From: Cellulosimicrobium sp. ES-005
Lineage (GTDB): Bacteria > Actinomycetota > Actinomycetes > Actinomycetales > Cellulomonadaceae
Assembly (NCBI RefSeq): GCF_040448685.1
Contig: NZ_CP159290.1
Span: forward strand, 3,534,001-3,598,000
Length of the DNA: 64,000 nucleotides
Direction of reading: 5' to 3'
The notes under the pieces: generated by a model
Seen by the model: only the letters and a program-made list of their open reading frames with translations
What the model was told of the DNA's origin: nothing
Databases searched by the model: none
Program-made: the position numbers and the translations under genes
Shown here: positions 25,308-34,101 of the stretch, piece after piece
Position numbering within the stretch: position 1 is the first letter of the stretch
Layout of the letters: the number at the start of each line of letters is the position of its first letter

Positions 25308-25367
25308 GCCGAACCCTGGACCGTTCCCCACGGCGACGCGTTCCCGGGGAGCGATCCAGGGTTCGGC
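25308..25367. repeat. 60-bp imperfect palindrome, copy B
   Basis: The left arm GCCGAACCCTGGACCGTTCC is nearly repeated by the right arm read on the other strand (GCCGAACCCTGGATCGCTCC), with two transition differences. It lies between the TM2 gene and dcd and can serve as a terminator. It is the same length and pattern as copies A and C. Confidence 0.8.
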
Positions 25368-25396
25368 GACCGGTCCTGGCGGGCGCCGGCGTCGGC

Positions 25397-25402
25397 TAGC
25401 GT
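25397..25402 (+). promoter_or_regulatory. -10 box TAGCGT before dcd (leaderless type)
   Basis: TAGCGT ends 6 nt before the GTG at 25409 and no Shine-Dalgarno sequence is present, so transcription probably starts at or next to the start codon. Confidence 0.5.
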
Positions 25403-25408
25403 GGGGCC

Positions 25409-25984
25409 GTGCTGCTCTCCGACCGCGACATCCGGGCCGAGCTCGACGCCGGGCGCGTCCAGCTCGAGCCGTACGACCCGTCGATGCTCCAGCCGTCGAG
25501 CATCGACGTGCGACTCGACCGGTTCTTCCGGCTGTTCGACAACCACAAGTACCCGTTCATCGACCCGTCGCAGGACCAGCCGGACCTCACGCGCCTGGTC
25601 GAGGTCGACCCGGCGGAGCCGTTCGTGCTGCACCCGGGGGAGTTCGTGCTCGGGTCGACGTTCGAGACGGTGACCCTGCCCGACGACGTCGCCGCGCGCC
25701 TCGAGGGCAAGTCGAGCCTCGGTCGGCTCGGCCTCCTCACGCACTCCACGGCCGGCTTCATCGACCCGGGCTTCTCCGGGCACGTGACGCTCGAGCTGAG
25801 CAACGTCGCGACGCTGCCGATCACGCTGTGGCCGGGCATGAAGATCGGGCAGCTCTGCTTCTTCCGCCTGTCGTCGCCCGCCGAGAACCCGTACGGCTCG
25901 AGCGTCTACGGCTCCCGCTACCAGGGCCAGCGCGGCCCGACGGCCTCCCGCTCGTGGCAGAGCTTCCACCGCACCGACGTCTGA
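25409..25984 (+). CDS. dcd: dCTP deaminase, probably bifunctional with dUTPase activity
   Basis: Nucleotide-pool enzyme converting dCTP to dUTP, and in the mycobacterial-type bifunctional enzymes on to dUMP. 191 residues, the family's usual length, forming a trimer of jelly-roll folds. The N-terminus [17 protein letters not shown] and the core [34 protein letters not shown] are diagnostic; the catalytic Glu is in TLELSN. The core closely resembles the bifunctional Mycobacterium tuberculosis enzyme as I recall it, so DCD-DUT activity is likely. GTG start at 25409, leaderless by the -10 position. Stands alone between the TM2 gene and a hypothetical gene. Confidence 0.95.
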   Translation: MLLSDRDIRAELDAGRVQLEPYDPSMLQPSSIDVRLDRFFRLFDNHKYPFIDPSQDQPDLTRLVEVDPAEPFVLHPGEFVLGSTFETVTLPDDVAARLEGKSSLGRLGLLTHSTAGFIDPGFSGHVTLELSNVATLPITLWPGMKIGQLCFFRLSSPAENPYGSSVYGSRYQGQRGPTASRSWQSFHRTDV

Positions 25985-26049
25985 GCGCGGCACGCCGCGT
26001 CGGACGCCGTTCGACCCCGCAGGACCCGAGGACCGGAGGACCGCACCGC

Positions 26050-27123
26050 ATGAGCCCGCTCCCGCCGCTACCGCACCCCGACGGGCCCGGCGCCGCGCAG
26101 CCCTACCAGGCGCGGCACCTGCTCGGGCTCCCGGCCGACGTCGTCGTCGACGAGGTCGAGACGCTCGCTCTCTCGCGGTTCGCGGGCGCGCGCTGGGACG
26201 TCGCGCCGGAGGGGACCGAGCCGCTCGTGCCGCCCGCCCGCACCGCGGCCCCGGGGGCGCCGGGCGTGCTGCGCACGTCGCGTCACACGACGATCACGGG
26301 GCCGTACGCGGGGTCCGGGGCGGGCCTGCCGCCGGGCACGACGCTCGTGTTCGACGTCGTGTGCCCGCGCGAGCGCGGCGACGTCCCCTACCCGGGGGGC
26401 GGAGACCGCGACGGGATCGGCCGCGCCTTCCCCGGCGGGCTGCCGGTGCGGGAGGAGGAGCGGGTCGTGGCGTTCCTCGTCGCGGCGGCGCGCCGGCTCG
26501 GCGGGTCGGTGCGGACCGACGTCGGGAACCCGGCCGGCCCGGGCGTCGTCCTCACGCCCGACCCGGGCGTCGCGATCGACATGACCCTCTACTCGGACGT
26601 CTGGCTGGACCCCAACGCCGCGCTCGCGCTCGTCGCGCGGCTGCACCCCCGGACGCGGCTCGCGACCGAGGGCAAGTCGTACGAGGGGCCGCCGAAGGGC
26701 ATCGCGGACCTGCCGCTCTACCCGGGCGAGAAGATGGACCCCGCGCTCCGGCGCGCGATCCACGCGGCCGCCGACGACGTCGACATCAAGGCGCTGACGA
26801 CGGGTGCGGTCCTCGACGGGTACGGGCTGATCGTCGACCTCGGCATGGACGGGCTCGTCGCGGTGGAGGTGGGCGGCGAGGAGGCCCTGCCGCTGCTGCT
26901 GCGCGGCCTGCCGTGGACGGCCGACGGCGCCGTGAGCTACCGGGTGCGGTGGGAGCCGCGCGACCTCGTCGAGTCGCAGCAGGAGCAGCCGTCGCTCGAC
27001 CACCAGGTCGCGCGCAAGCGTGCGGCGCAGGTCGTCGCGCAGATCGCGCGGACGCTGCACGACGCCGTCGGGGGCGAGATCGCGGACGAGGCGGAGTTCC
27101 TCGTGGACCCCGAGGATCTGTGA
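26050..27123 (+). CDS. Hypothetical protein, actinobacterial type
   Basis: I do not recognise a named domain. 357 residues, soluble, without signal peptide or TM segment. Features: an N-terminal Pro-rich stretch, GLPADVVVDEVETLALSRF, a YPGGGDRDGIGR loop, LTPDPGVAIDMTLYSDVWLD and KALTTGAVLDGYGLIVDLGMDG, and a charged C-terminal helix (DHQVARKRAAQVVAQIART). The mixed alpha/beta pattern suggests a compact two-domain protein. The ATG at 26050 is preceded by GGACCGGAGGACC. It lies upstream of the Mrp operon but is separated by 204 bp holding a promoter-like TAAAAT, so it is probably independent. Confidence 0.7.
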   Translation: MSPLPPLPHPDGPGAAQPYQARHLLGLPADVVVDEVETLALSRFAGARWDVAPEGTEPLVPPARTAAPGAPGVLRTSRHTTITGPYAGSGAGLPPGTTLVFDVVCPRERGDVPYPGGGDRDGIGRAFPGGLPVREEERVVAFLVAAARRLGGSVRTDVGNPAGPGVVLTPDPGVAIDMTLYSDVWLDPNAALALVARLHPRTRLATEGKSYEGPPKGIADLPLYPGEKMDPALRRAIHAAADDVDIKALTTGAVLDGYGLIVDLGMDGLVAVEVGGEEALPLLLRGLPWTADGAVSYRVRWEPRDLVESQQEQPSLDHQVARKRAAQVVAQIARTLHDAVGGEIADEAEFLVDPEDL

Positions 27124-27327
27124 CGGGAGACTGAGGAATCGGTCACGGTCCGGCCTGCGGGGCCGGTGGAGGGCTGGGGAGTCGGTAAAATGATCCTCGG
27201 CACGGCATCGCCGTCGCCGTGAACTGTCGTGCCCTGCGACTCCCTTCCGCGGGTGCGACGATGACAAGTCCAGCAAGAACCCCGGCTCTGCCTGCCCACC
27301 CCGCCCCCGACCCGGACGGAGCGGCCC
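27124..27327 (+). promoter_or_regulatory. Upstream region and leader of the Mrp operon
   Basis: It contains a small hairpin CCGGCC/GGCCGG (27150-27166), an AT-rich -10-like TAAAAT (27186-27191) that stands out in this GC-rich DNA, and a hairpin GGCACG/CGTGCC (27199-27233) in the resulting leader of about 125 nt. No -35 was recognised. The leader is long enough for structural control, but I see no known riboswitch fold. Confidence 0.4.
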
Positions 27328-30300
27328 GTGCTCTACGTGCTCGTTGCTCATCTCGTGATGGCACTGGGCGCGCCCGCACTCGTCTCGCTCCTCGGCCGCC
27401 GGGCGTTCCTCGTCATGGCGCTCGCGCCGGCGTCGGCGGCCGTCTACGCGCTCGCCTGGACCGAGCGCGTGATGGCGGGGGAGCACCCCACCCAGGTCGT
27501 CGAGTGGGTGCCGGGCCTGGGCCTCGAGCTCGCCTTCCGCATGGACACGCTGTCGTGGCTCATGCTGCTGCTCGTCGGCGGCGTCGGCGCGCTCGTCCTC
27601 GTCTACTGCTCGGCCTACTTCTCGCCCACCGCGCAAGGCCTGCGGCGGTTCGGCGGCGTCCTCACGGCGTTCGCCGGGGCCATGGTCGGGCTCGTCACCG
27701 CGGACGACATGCTGCTCCTGTTCGTGTTCTGGGAGCTCACGACCGTCTTCTCCTACCTCCTCATCGGGCACTACGCCGATCGCAAGGCGAGCCGGCGCGC
27801 CGCGATGCAGGCGATCGTCGTGACGACGGCCGGCGGTCTGGCGATGCTCGTGGGCGTCGTGATCCTCGGGGTCCAGGGCGGGACCTTCCGGATGTCGGAG
27901 ATCATCGCCGACCCGCCCACGGGCGGCGCGGTGACGGCCGCGATCGTCTGCCTCCTGGTGGGCGCGGCGAGCAAGTCCGCGCTGATCCCCCTGCACTTCT
28001 GGCTGCCCGCGGCGATGGCCGCGCCGACCCCGGTGAGCGCCTACCTGCACGCGGCCGCGATGGTCAAGGCCGGCGTCTACCTCGTCGCGCGGTTCGCGCC
28101 CGCCTACTCCGACACGACCGTGTGGCGGTCGATGGTCATCGCGCTCGGCGCGGGCACCCTGCTCGTGGGCGGCTACCGCGCGCTGCGCCAGTACGACCTC
28201 AAGCTCGTGCTCGCGTTCGGCACGGTGAGCCAGCTCGGCCTCATCATCCTGCTCGTCGGCCTCGGGACGCGCGGGGCAGCGCTCGCCGGTCTCGCGATGA
28301 TCGGTGCGCACGCGATGTTCAAGGCGTCGTTGTTCCTCGTGGTCGGCGTCGTCGACGCCGCGACCGGGACGCGCGACCTGCGTCGCCTCACGGGCGTGGG
28401 CAAGGCCCTCCCGTGGACGGCGGTCGCGGGCGGGCTCGCGACCGCCTCGATGATCGGGCTCCCGCCGTTCGCGGGCTACGTCGCGAAGGAGGCGGCGCTC
28501 GAGTCGCTCCTGCACGGCTCGGGGCCCGTCTGGGTCGACACGGTGGTCCTGTGGGCCGTCGTCGTCGGGTCGATGTTCACGGTCGCCTACGGGATCCGGT
28601 TCTGGTGGGGCGCGTTCGCGTCCAAGCCGCACCTCGGCACGCCCCCGGCGCGGGCCAACGAGCACGTGAAGCTGCGCGCGCTCGCCGCGCGCGGCCCCGC
28701 CGTCGCGGCGGACGAGCCGCCGATCGACCCCGCGCGGATCCATCGCCAGCCGTTCCTGCTCGTGAGCCCGGCCGTCGTGCTCGCCGTCCTGGGCCTCGCG
28801 ACGGCGCTCGTTCCCCACTTCGGTGAGGACCTCCTCGCGCCCTACGCGGACACGTACCCCGTGGGCGAGCCCGGGCACCTCGTCCTGTGGGCGGGCTTCA
28901 CCCCCGCGCTCGCGCTCACCGTCCTCGTCCTCGCGGTCGGCGTCGTGCTGTTCTGGCAGCGGGCGCGCGTCGAGCGCTTCCAGGCGTCGCTGTGGACCGG
29001 CCCGGAGGCCGACGTCACGTACCGCAAGGTCATGCGCAAGCTCGACGACCTCGCGGCCGACGTCACCGCGGTCACCCAGCGTGGCTCGCTGCCGTTCTAC
29101 CTCGGCGCGATCCTCGTGGTCCTCGTCCTGGGGCCGGGGGTCGTCATGGTCGCGCAGACGGCGTGGCCCGAGCAGCTCAAGGCGTGGGACCGCCCCGCGC
29201 AGCTCGTCGCGGTCGCCGCGATCTGCGTCGCGTCGGTGCTCGCCGCGCGCTCGCGCCGCCGCCTCAAGGCCGTGATCCTCGTCGGCATCGCGGGGTACGG
29301 CAACGCCGTCCTCTTCCTCCTGCACGGCGCGCCCGACCTCGCGCTCACGCAGGTCCTCGTCGAGACGATCACGCTCGTCGTCATGGTGCTCGTGCTGCGC
29401 CGCCTGCCCGCGTACTTCTCCAACCGGCCGCTCGCCGCGAGCCGCTGGGTGCGCCTGGGCATCGGCCTGGCCGTCGCCGTCGTCATGATGGGCTTCGCGG
29501 TCGTGGCGCCGCTCGCGCGGGTCGCGACGCCGATCTCCGTCGACTTCCCGGCCGAGGCGTACGAGTTCGGGCACGGCAAGAACATCGTCAACGTGACGCT
29601 CGTCGACATCCGCGCGTGGGACACGATGGGCGAGATCTCCGTCCTGCTGGCCGCGGCCACGGGTGTCGCGTCGCTGGTGTTCCTGCGCACGCGCAGCGGC
29701 GAGATCCTGCGCGCGTCGGGCGCGAAGCCCGCGACGACGGCGTCCGGCTCGGGCGTGTGGAGCGAGGGCAGCGCGGACCCGGGCGCGGCGCTGCGCCGCC
29801 GCGGCGTCACCGAGAAGGACCAGCCGCGCATGCTCGTGTGGCTCAGCGCGGGGCGCACGCTCGCGCCCCAGAGACGCTCGGTGATCTTCGAGGTCGTCAC
29901 GCGCGTGCTGTTCCACGCGATGATCGTCTTCGCGCTCTTCCTGCTGTTCTCCGGCCACAACGCGCCCGGCGGCGGGTTCGCGGCCGGGCTGGTCGTCGGG
30001 ATCGCGCTCATCGTGCGCTACCTCGCGGGCGGTCGCTACGAGCTCGGCGAGGCGGCGCCGGTCCACCCGGGCCTGCTGCTCGGCACGGGCCTGTTCCTGT
30101 CCGCGGGCGTGGGGCTCGTCGCGTTCCTGCTCACCGGCAACGTGCTCGGCAGCGACGCGTACGACATCGCGCTGCCGCTGGTGGGGGAGATCCACCTCGT
30201 CACGTCGCTGTTCTTCGACGTCGGCGTGTTCCTCGTCGTCGTGGGCCTCGTCCTCGACATCCTGCGCACCCTGGGGGCGGAGATCGACCGGCACGCCGAG

Positions 30301-30387
30301 CGCGCCGCCGCCGGGCGCGAGCCGGGCGAGGACACCGGGCCGTTCGAGGCCATGGAGCCCGACTCGATCGGGGGCGGCCGCCGATGA
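27328..30387 (+). CDS. mrpA: Mrp Na+/H+ antiporter, fused MrpA-MrpB subunits
   Basis: Largest subunit of the multisubunit sodium/proton antiporter, related to NuoL of complex I. 1,019 residues with about 20 TM helices. The N-terminal two-thirds is the proton-pumping MrpA domain, with the key Glu in FVFWELTTVFSYLL (about 135-150) and Lys in AAPTPVSAYLHAAAMVKAG (about 230-250). The C-terminal third carries the MrpB-type domain (LFHAMIVFALFLLFSGHNAPGGGF, about 860-885, and HLVTSLFFDVGVFLVVVGLVLD). In Bacillus these are separate genes; the fused form is usual in actinobacteria. The GTG start at 27328 follows GGACGGAG. The stop overlaps mrpC by 4 bp. The complex gives alkali and sodium tolerance and pH homeostasis. 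Confidence 0.95.
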   Translation: MLYVLVAHLVMALGAPALVSLLGRRAFLVMALAPASAAVYALAWTERVMAGEHPTQVVEWVPGLGLELAFRMDTLSWLMLLLVGGVGALVLVYCSAYFSPTAQGLRRFGGVLTAFAGAMVGLVTADDMLLLFVFWELTTVFSYLLIGHYADRKASRRAAMQAIVVTTAGGLAMLVGVVILGVQGGTFRMSEIIADPPTGGAVTAAIVCLLVGAASKSALIPLHFWLPAAMAAPTPVSAYLHAAAMVKAGVYLVARFAPAYSDTTVWRSMVIALGAGTLLVGGYRALRQYDLKLVLAFGTVSQLGLIILLVGLGTRGAALAGLAMIGAHAMFKASLFLVVGVVDAATGTRDLRRLTGVGKALPWTAVAGGLATASMIGLPPFAGYVAKEAALESLLHGSGPVWVDTVVLWAVVVGSMFTVAYGIRFWWGAFASKPHLGTPPARANEHVKLRALAARGPAVAADEPPIDPARIHRQPFLLVSPAVVLAVLGLATALVPHFGEDLLAPYADTYPVGEPGHLVLWAGFTPALALTVLVLAVGVVLFWQRARVERFQASLWTGPEADVTYRKVMRKLDDLAADVTAVTQRGSLPFYLGAILVVLVLGPGVVMVAQTAWPEQLKAWDRPAQLVAVAAICVASVLAARSRRRLKAVILVGIAGYGNAVLFLLHGAPDLALTQVLVETITLVVMVLVLRRLPAYFSNRPLAASRWVRLGIGLAVAVVMMGFAVVAPLARVATPISVDFPAEAYEFGHGKNIVNVTLVDIRAWDTMGEISVLLAAATGVASLVFLRTRSGEILRASGAKPATTASGSGVWSEGSADPGAALRRRGVTEKDQPRMLVWLSAGRTLAPQRRSVIFEVVTRVLFHAMIVFALFLLFSGHNAPGGGFAAGLVVGIALIVRYLAGGRYELGEAAPVHPGLLLGTGLFLSAGVGLVAFLLTGNVLGSDAYDIALPLVGEIHLVTSLFFDVGVFLVVVGLVLDILRTLGAEIDRHAERAAAGREPGEDTGPFEAMEPDSIGGGRR

Positions 30388-30983
30388 ACGTCATCGACAT
30401 GACCCCGAGCGTCGTCCTCGTGCTCGCGATCGGCGTGCTCTTCGCGGCGGGCGTCTACCTGCTGCTGGAGCGCAGCCTCACGCGCGTCCTGCTCGGCTTC
30501 ATCCTCATGGGCAACGGCGCGAACCTGCTGTTCCTCGTCGCGGGCGGGCGCGCCGGGGGCGCGCCCCTCATCGGCACGACGCCCGAGGACGAGATGAGCG
30601 ACCCGCTCGTCCAGGCGATGGTGCTCACCGCGATCGTCATCACGCTCGGCATCACGGCGTTCGTCCTCGCGATGGCGTACCGGTCGTGGCAGCTCCACGG
30701 CCACGACGAGGTGCAGGACGACCTCGAGGACCGCCGCGTCGCGCGGCACGCCGCGCGCAACGCCCCCGCGTTCGAGGACGCGGACACGGAGGAGAGCGGC
30801 GCGAGCCTGGACGACGAGGCCGCCGAGGTCCGCGACGAGACCGACGGCGACGGTGACGGGATCACCGACGGGCAGGAACCGCCGTCGTCCCCGGTGGCGC
30901 CGGACGACGACGCCGCCCGGCCCGACCGCCCGGACGACCCACGACCTGACGACCGCAGCGACGACGGGAAGGAGCCGCGATGA
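30384..30983 (+). CDS. mrpC: Mrp antiporter subunit C
   Basis: NuoK-like small membrane subunit, 199 residues. Three TM helices lie within residues 1-105, with the signature LLERSLTRVLLGFILMGNGANLLFL and VLTAIVITLGITAFVLAMAYR. Bacterial MrpC proteins are usually about 110-140 residues; here a highly acidic Asp/Glu-rich tail of about 90 residues follows, ending in Pro/Asp/Arg repeats. The tail should be cytoplasmic and disordered. Both ends overlap neighbours by ATGA. Confidence 0.93.
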   Translation: MNVIDMTPSVVLVLAIGVLFAAGVYLLLERSLTRVLLGFILMGNGANLLFLVAGGRAGGAPLIGTTPEDEMSDPLVQAMVLTAIVITLGITAFVLAMAYRSWQLHGHDEVQDDLEDRRVARHAARNAPAFEDADTEESGASLDDEAAEVRDETDGDGDGITDGQEPPSSPVAPDDDAARPDRPDDPRPDDRSDDGKEPR

Positions 30984-32578
30984 GCCTCACCGCCGCGGCG
31001 CTCGTCCCGCTGCCCGTCGTCCTCCCGCTCGTCGCGGCGGGCGCCGCGCTCGCGCTGTGGCGCCACCCGCGCGCCCAGCGGCTCATCACGGTCGCCGCGC
31101 TCGCGCTCGTCCTCGCGGCGTCGGTGGGGCTGCTCGTCGCGGCCGACTCCGGACCGATCGTCGTCGACGTCGGCGGCTGGGCCGCCCCGGTCGGGATCGA
31201 CCTCGTCGCGGACCGGCTCTCGTCGCTCATGCTCGTGGTCTCGAGCTTCGTCATGCTGTGCGTCCTGCTGTACTCGCTCGCGCAGGGCGTGGCGGACGGC
31301 GACGAGGAGGCGCCGGTCGCGATCTACCACCCGACGTTCATGGTGCTCGCCGCGGGGGTGTTCAACGCGTTCCTCTCGGGCGACCTGTTCAACCTCTACG
31401 TCGGGTTCGAGATCTTCCTCGCCGCGAGCTACGTGCTCCTGACGCTCGGCGGCACGGGCGAGCGCATCCGCGCCGGGTCGATCTACGTCGTCGTGGCGCT
31501 GCTGTCGTCCATCGTGTTCCTCGTCGCGATCGCGCTGACCTACGCGGCGACGGGCACCGTGAACCTCGCCCAGCTCTCCGAGCGCTACGGGGAGATCGAC
31601 CCGGGTATGGCGCTCACGATCCAGCTCCTGCTGCTGCTCGCGTTCGGCATCAAGGCGGCGATCTTCCCGCTGTCCGCGTGGCTGCCCGACTCGTACCCGA
31701 CCGCGCCCGCGCCCGTCACGGCGGTGTTCGCCGGCCTGCTCACCAAGGTCGGCGTCTACGCGATCATCCGCACGCAGACGCTGCTGTTCCCCGAGGACAG
31801 CGTGGTCGACGACGTGCTCATGTGGCTCGCGCTGCTCACGATGGTCGTCGGGATCCTCGGCGCCGTCGCGCAGAACGACATCAAGCGACTCCTGTCGTTC
31901 ACGCTCGTGAGCCACATCGGCTACATGATCTTCGGCATCGCGCTCGCGTCCGAGCCGGGCATGGCGGCCGCCATCTTCTACGTCGTGCACCACATCACCG
32001 TCCAGACGACGCTGTTCCTCGTGGTGGGCCTCGTGGAACGCCGCGGCGGGTCGACCTCGCTCGACCGGCTCGGCGGCCTCGCCAAGCTCGCGCCGGGGCT
32101 CGCGATCCTGTTCTTCATCCCCGCGATGAACCTCGCCGGGATCCCGCCGCTGTCCGGCTTCCTCGGCAAGGTGGGCCTGCTGGAGGAGGGCGTCGCGCAG
32201 GGCACCCCGCTCACGTGGGCGCTCGTCGTCGGGTCGGTCGTCACGTCGCTCCTCACGCTGTACGCGATCGTCAAGGCGTGGAACAAGGCGTTCTGGCAGA
32301 CGGCGCCCGTGGAGATCCCCGCGGACGCGCGCCTCCCGCGCGGCATGGTCGGGCCGGCGACGGCGCTCGTCGCGTTCGGCCTCGCGCTCACCGTGGTGGC
32401 CGGCCCGCTCTACTCGTACACCGAGCGCGCGGCCACGACGCTCCTCGACGGCCACACGTACGTCGACGCGGTGTTCCCGGGCGACTCCGACCGCGGGCAG
32501 GGCGAGTCGAACGAGGTCGCGACGGGCGAGTCGGACGGCACGGAGCCCGCCACGACGACCGGGGGTGGGGACGGATGA
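30980..32578 (+). CDS. mrpD: Mrp antiporter subunit D
   Basis: Second NuoL/M/N-like ion-translocating subunit, 532 residues, about 14 TM helices. The essential Glu lies in NLYVGFEIFLAASYVLL (about 140-156) and the Lys in PAPVTAVFAGLLTKVGVYAII (about 240-260). The last 40 residues are Asp/Glu/Ser/Thr-rich and probably cytoplasmic. The ATG at 30980 overlaps mrpC and the stop overlaps mrpE. It works with MrpA in the membrane complex exchanging Na+ for H+. Confidence 0.95.
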   Translation: MSLTAAALVPLPVVLPLVAAGAALALWRHPRAQRLITVAALALVLAASVGLLVAADSGPIVVDVGGWAAPVGIDLVADRLSSLMLVVSSFVMLCVLLYSLAQGVADGDEEAPVAIYHPTFMVLAAGVFNAFLSGDLFNLYVGFEIFLAASYVLLTLGGTGERIRAGSIYVVVALLSSIVFLVAIALTYAATGTVNLAQLSERYGEIDPGMALTIQLLLLLAFGIKAAIFPLSAWLPDSYPTAPAPVTAVFAGLLTKVGVYAIIRTQTLLFPEDSVVDDVLMWLALLTMVVGILGAVAQNDIKRLLSFTLVSHIGYMIFGIALASEPGMAAAIFYVVHHITVQTTLFLVVGLVERRGGSTSLDRLGGLAKLAPGLAILFFIPAMNLAGIPPLSGFLGKVGLLEEGVAQGTPLTWALVVGSVVTSLLTLYAIVKAWNKAFWQTAPVEIPADARLPRGMVGPATALVAFGLALTVVAGPLYSYTERAATTLLDGHTYVDAVFPGDSDRGQGESNEVATGESDGTEPATTTGGGDG

Positions 32579-33174
32579 GCCTGCACCGCCGCCGTCGCGC
32601 GCTCGCCTCCGGCTGGTTCGCGCGCGTCACCACGCAGTGGCGCACGATCCTGTGGCTGACGCTCGTCTGGGTCATGCTCTGGGGCGACCTGTCGTGGGGC
32701 AACGTCCTCGCGGGCGTGATCCTCGGCTTCGCCGTCATCACGTTCTTCCCGCTGCCGTCGATCGCGGCGCGCGGGAAGCTCCGGCCATGGCCGTTCGCCG
32801 TGCTCGTCGGGCGCTTCGTCGCCGACCTCGTCGTCGCCTCGTTCCAGGTGAGCCTGCTCGCCCTCACGCCCGGCCACACGCCCCGCGGCGCCGTCGTGGG
32901 CGTGCGGCTGCGCAACCCGTCGGACATCTACCTGACGATCACGGCCGAGCTCTCCTCGCTCGTGCCCGGCTCCATCGTCGTCGAGGCGCACCGGCTCACG
33001 GGGATGCTCTACCTGCACGTGCTCGACGTCGAGACGGCGGGCGGGGTGGAGAAGGTCCGCCAGGACACGCTCGCCCTGGAGGCCCGCGTGCTGCACGCGC
33101 TCGCGTCCAACGACGAGCTGCGCGCCGCCGGCCTGTACCGCGAACCGTCGGAGCGAGAGGTGGCCGAGGCATGA
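32575..33174 (+). CDS. mrpE: Mrp antiporter subunit E
   Basis: 199 residues. A basic N-terminus (LHRRRRALASGW) precedes two TM helices (about 25-60), and a third near 75-95 is followed by the MrpE soluble domain: VVGVRLRNPSDIYLTITAEL, SSLVPGSIVVEAH and LYLHVLDV. The subunit is needed for complex assembly in known systems. ATG overlaps mrpD stop; stop overlaps mrpF start. Confidence 0.93.
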   Translation: MSLHRRRRALASGWFARVTTQWRTILWLTLVWVMLWGDLSWGNVLAGVILGFAVITFFPLPSIAARGKLRPWPFAVLVGRFVADLVVASFQVSLLALTPGHTPRGAVVGVRLRNPSDIYLTITAELSSLVPGSIVVEAHRLTGMLYLHVLDVETAGGVEKVRQDTLALEARVLHALASNDELRAAGLYREPSEREVAEA

Positions 33175-33578
33175 GCGACACCGTCTACCTCGTCGTCGTG
33201 ATCGCGTCCGCGGCGCTGCTCGCGGTCGGCGCGAGCCTCGCGATCGTGCGCGCCGAGCGCGGCCCGTCGATGCTCGACCGCACCATCGCGCTCGACGTCT
33301 TCACGACGACTCTCGTCGGCGCGATCGCGCTCGAGGCCGCGTTCTCGCGGCGCACGGACACCATCCCGATCCTCGTCGTGCTGTCCCTCGTCGGGTTCGT
33401 GGGCTCGGTGACGATCGCGCGCTTCGCGTCCGTCGAGCCCGAGGACGAGGGCCGCATCCGCACGGCCGACGAAGTCGCCGCGGAGGACGCCGCGCGCCGC
33501 GAGGCCGAGGAGGCCGACCGCGACTCCGCCGTGGACCCCGAGCACCACGGCGGCTCGCCCGAGGGGGAGGTGCGCTGA
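33171..33578 (+). CDS. mrpF: Mrp antiporter subunit F
   Basis: 135 residues. Three TM helices in the first 90 residues with the conserved RAERGPSMLDRTIALDVFTT between helices one and two; the Asp of LDRTIALD matches a conserved acidic position of MrpF. The C-terminal 45 residues are acidic and likely disordered, as in mrpC and mrpD here. Its last base is shared with the ATG of mrpG. Confidence 0.92.
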   Translation: MSDTVYLVVVIASAALLAVGASLAIVRAERGPSMLDRTIALDVFTTTLVGAIALEAAFSRRTDTIPILVVLSLVGFVGSVTIARFASVEPEDEGRIRTADEVAAEDAARREAEEADRDSAVDPEHHGGSPEGEVR

Positions 33579-34006
33579 TGGACCCGGCGACCAGCTTCTG
33601 GGACACCCTGGCCGACGTCGTCTCGGCCGTCTTCCTGCTGAGCGGCGCGTTCCTCGCGTTCGCCGCGGGGGTCGGCGTCGTCCGCTTCCCCGACCTGCTC
33701 GCGCGCATGCACGCCGCGACGAAGCCGCAGGTCCTGGGGCTCATCCTCGTGCTCGCGGGCCTGAGCCTGCGGCTGCGCTCCTGGGGCGCCGTCGCGACGC
33801 TGTTCCTCGTCGTGATCTTCCAGCTCCTCACGTCGCCGGTCGCGGCGCACATGGTCGGTCGCGCCGGGTACCGCACCGGCAAGGTGCGCACGGACCTGCT
33901 CGTCGTGGACGAGCTCACGCGCGACCAGGACGCGGCCGAGCGCGAGGACTCGGGCGAGCACGAGGACGTCGGGCCCGCTGCCGGGGCCGACACCTCGGAG
34001 CGCTGA
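33578..34006 (+). CDS. mrpG: Mrp antiporter subunit G
   Basis: Last gene of the operon, 142 residues with three TM helices (about 10-32, 45-63, 68-90). The family pattern VGVVRFPDLLARMHAATKPQ is clear at about residues 28-47. The C-terminal 45 residues are acidic. TGATG overlap with mrpF. No strong terminator was found in the 95 bp before the CDF transporter gene. Confidence 0.93.
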   Translation: MDPATSFWDTLADVVSAVFLLSGAFLAFAAGVGVVRFPDLLARMHAATKPQVLGLILVLAGLSLRLRSWGAVATLFLVVIFQLLTSPVAAHMVGRAGYRTGKVRTDLLVVDELTRDQDAAEREDSGEHEDVGPAAGADTSER

Positions 34007-34101
34007 CGCGCTCGTCCGGACCTGCGGCCAACGGCCGGAGCATTCGACGGTCGTTCGCTGCTCCGCGCGCGGGCCGCGGGCGCGGCTGGTAGACCGGCTG
34101 C

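Noticed and set aside
27192-27327. Possible riboswitch in the mrpA leader
   Set aside because: Only one 6-bp hairpin was found and no known aptamer core (ydaO, ykkC, NiCo or Na+ classes) could be recognised.
26068-30294. A 1,408-codon minus-strand open frame opposite the hypothetical gene and mrpA
   Set aside because: Shadow of high-GC coding sequence; the opposite strand has complete MrpA-MrpB motifs.
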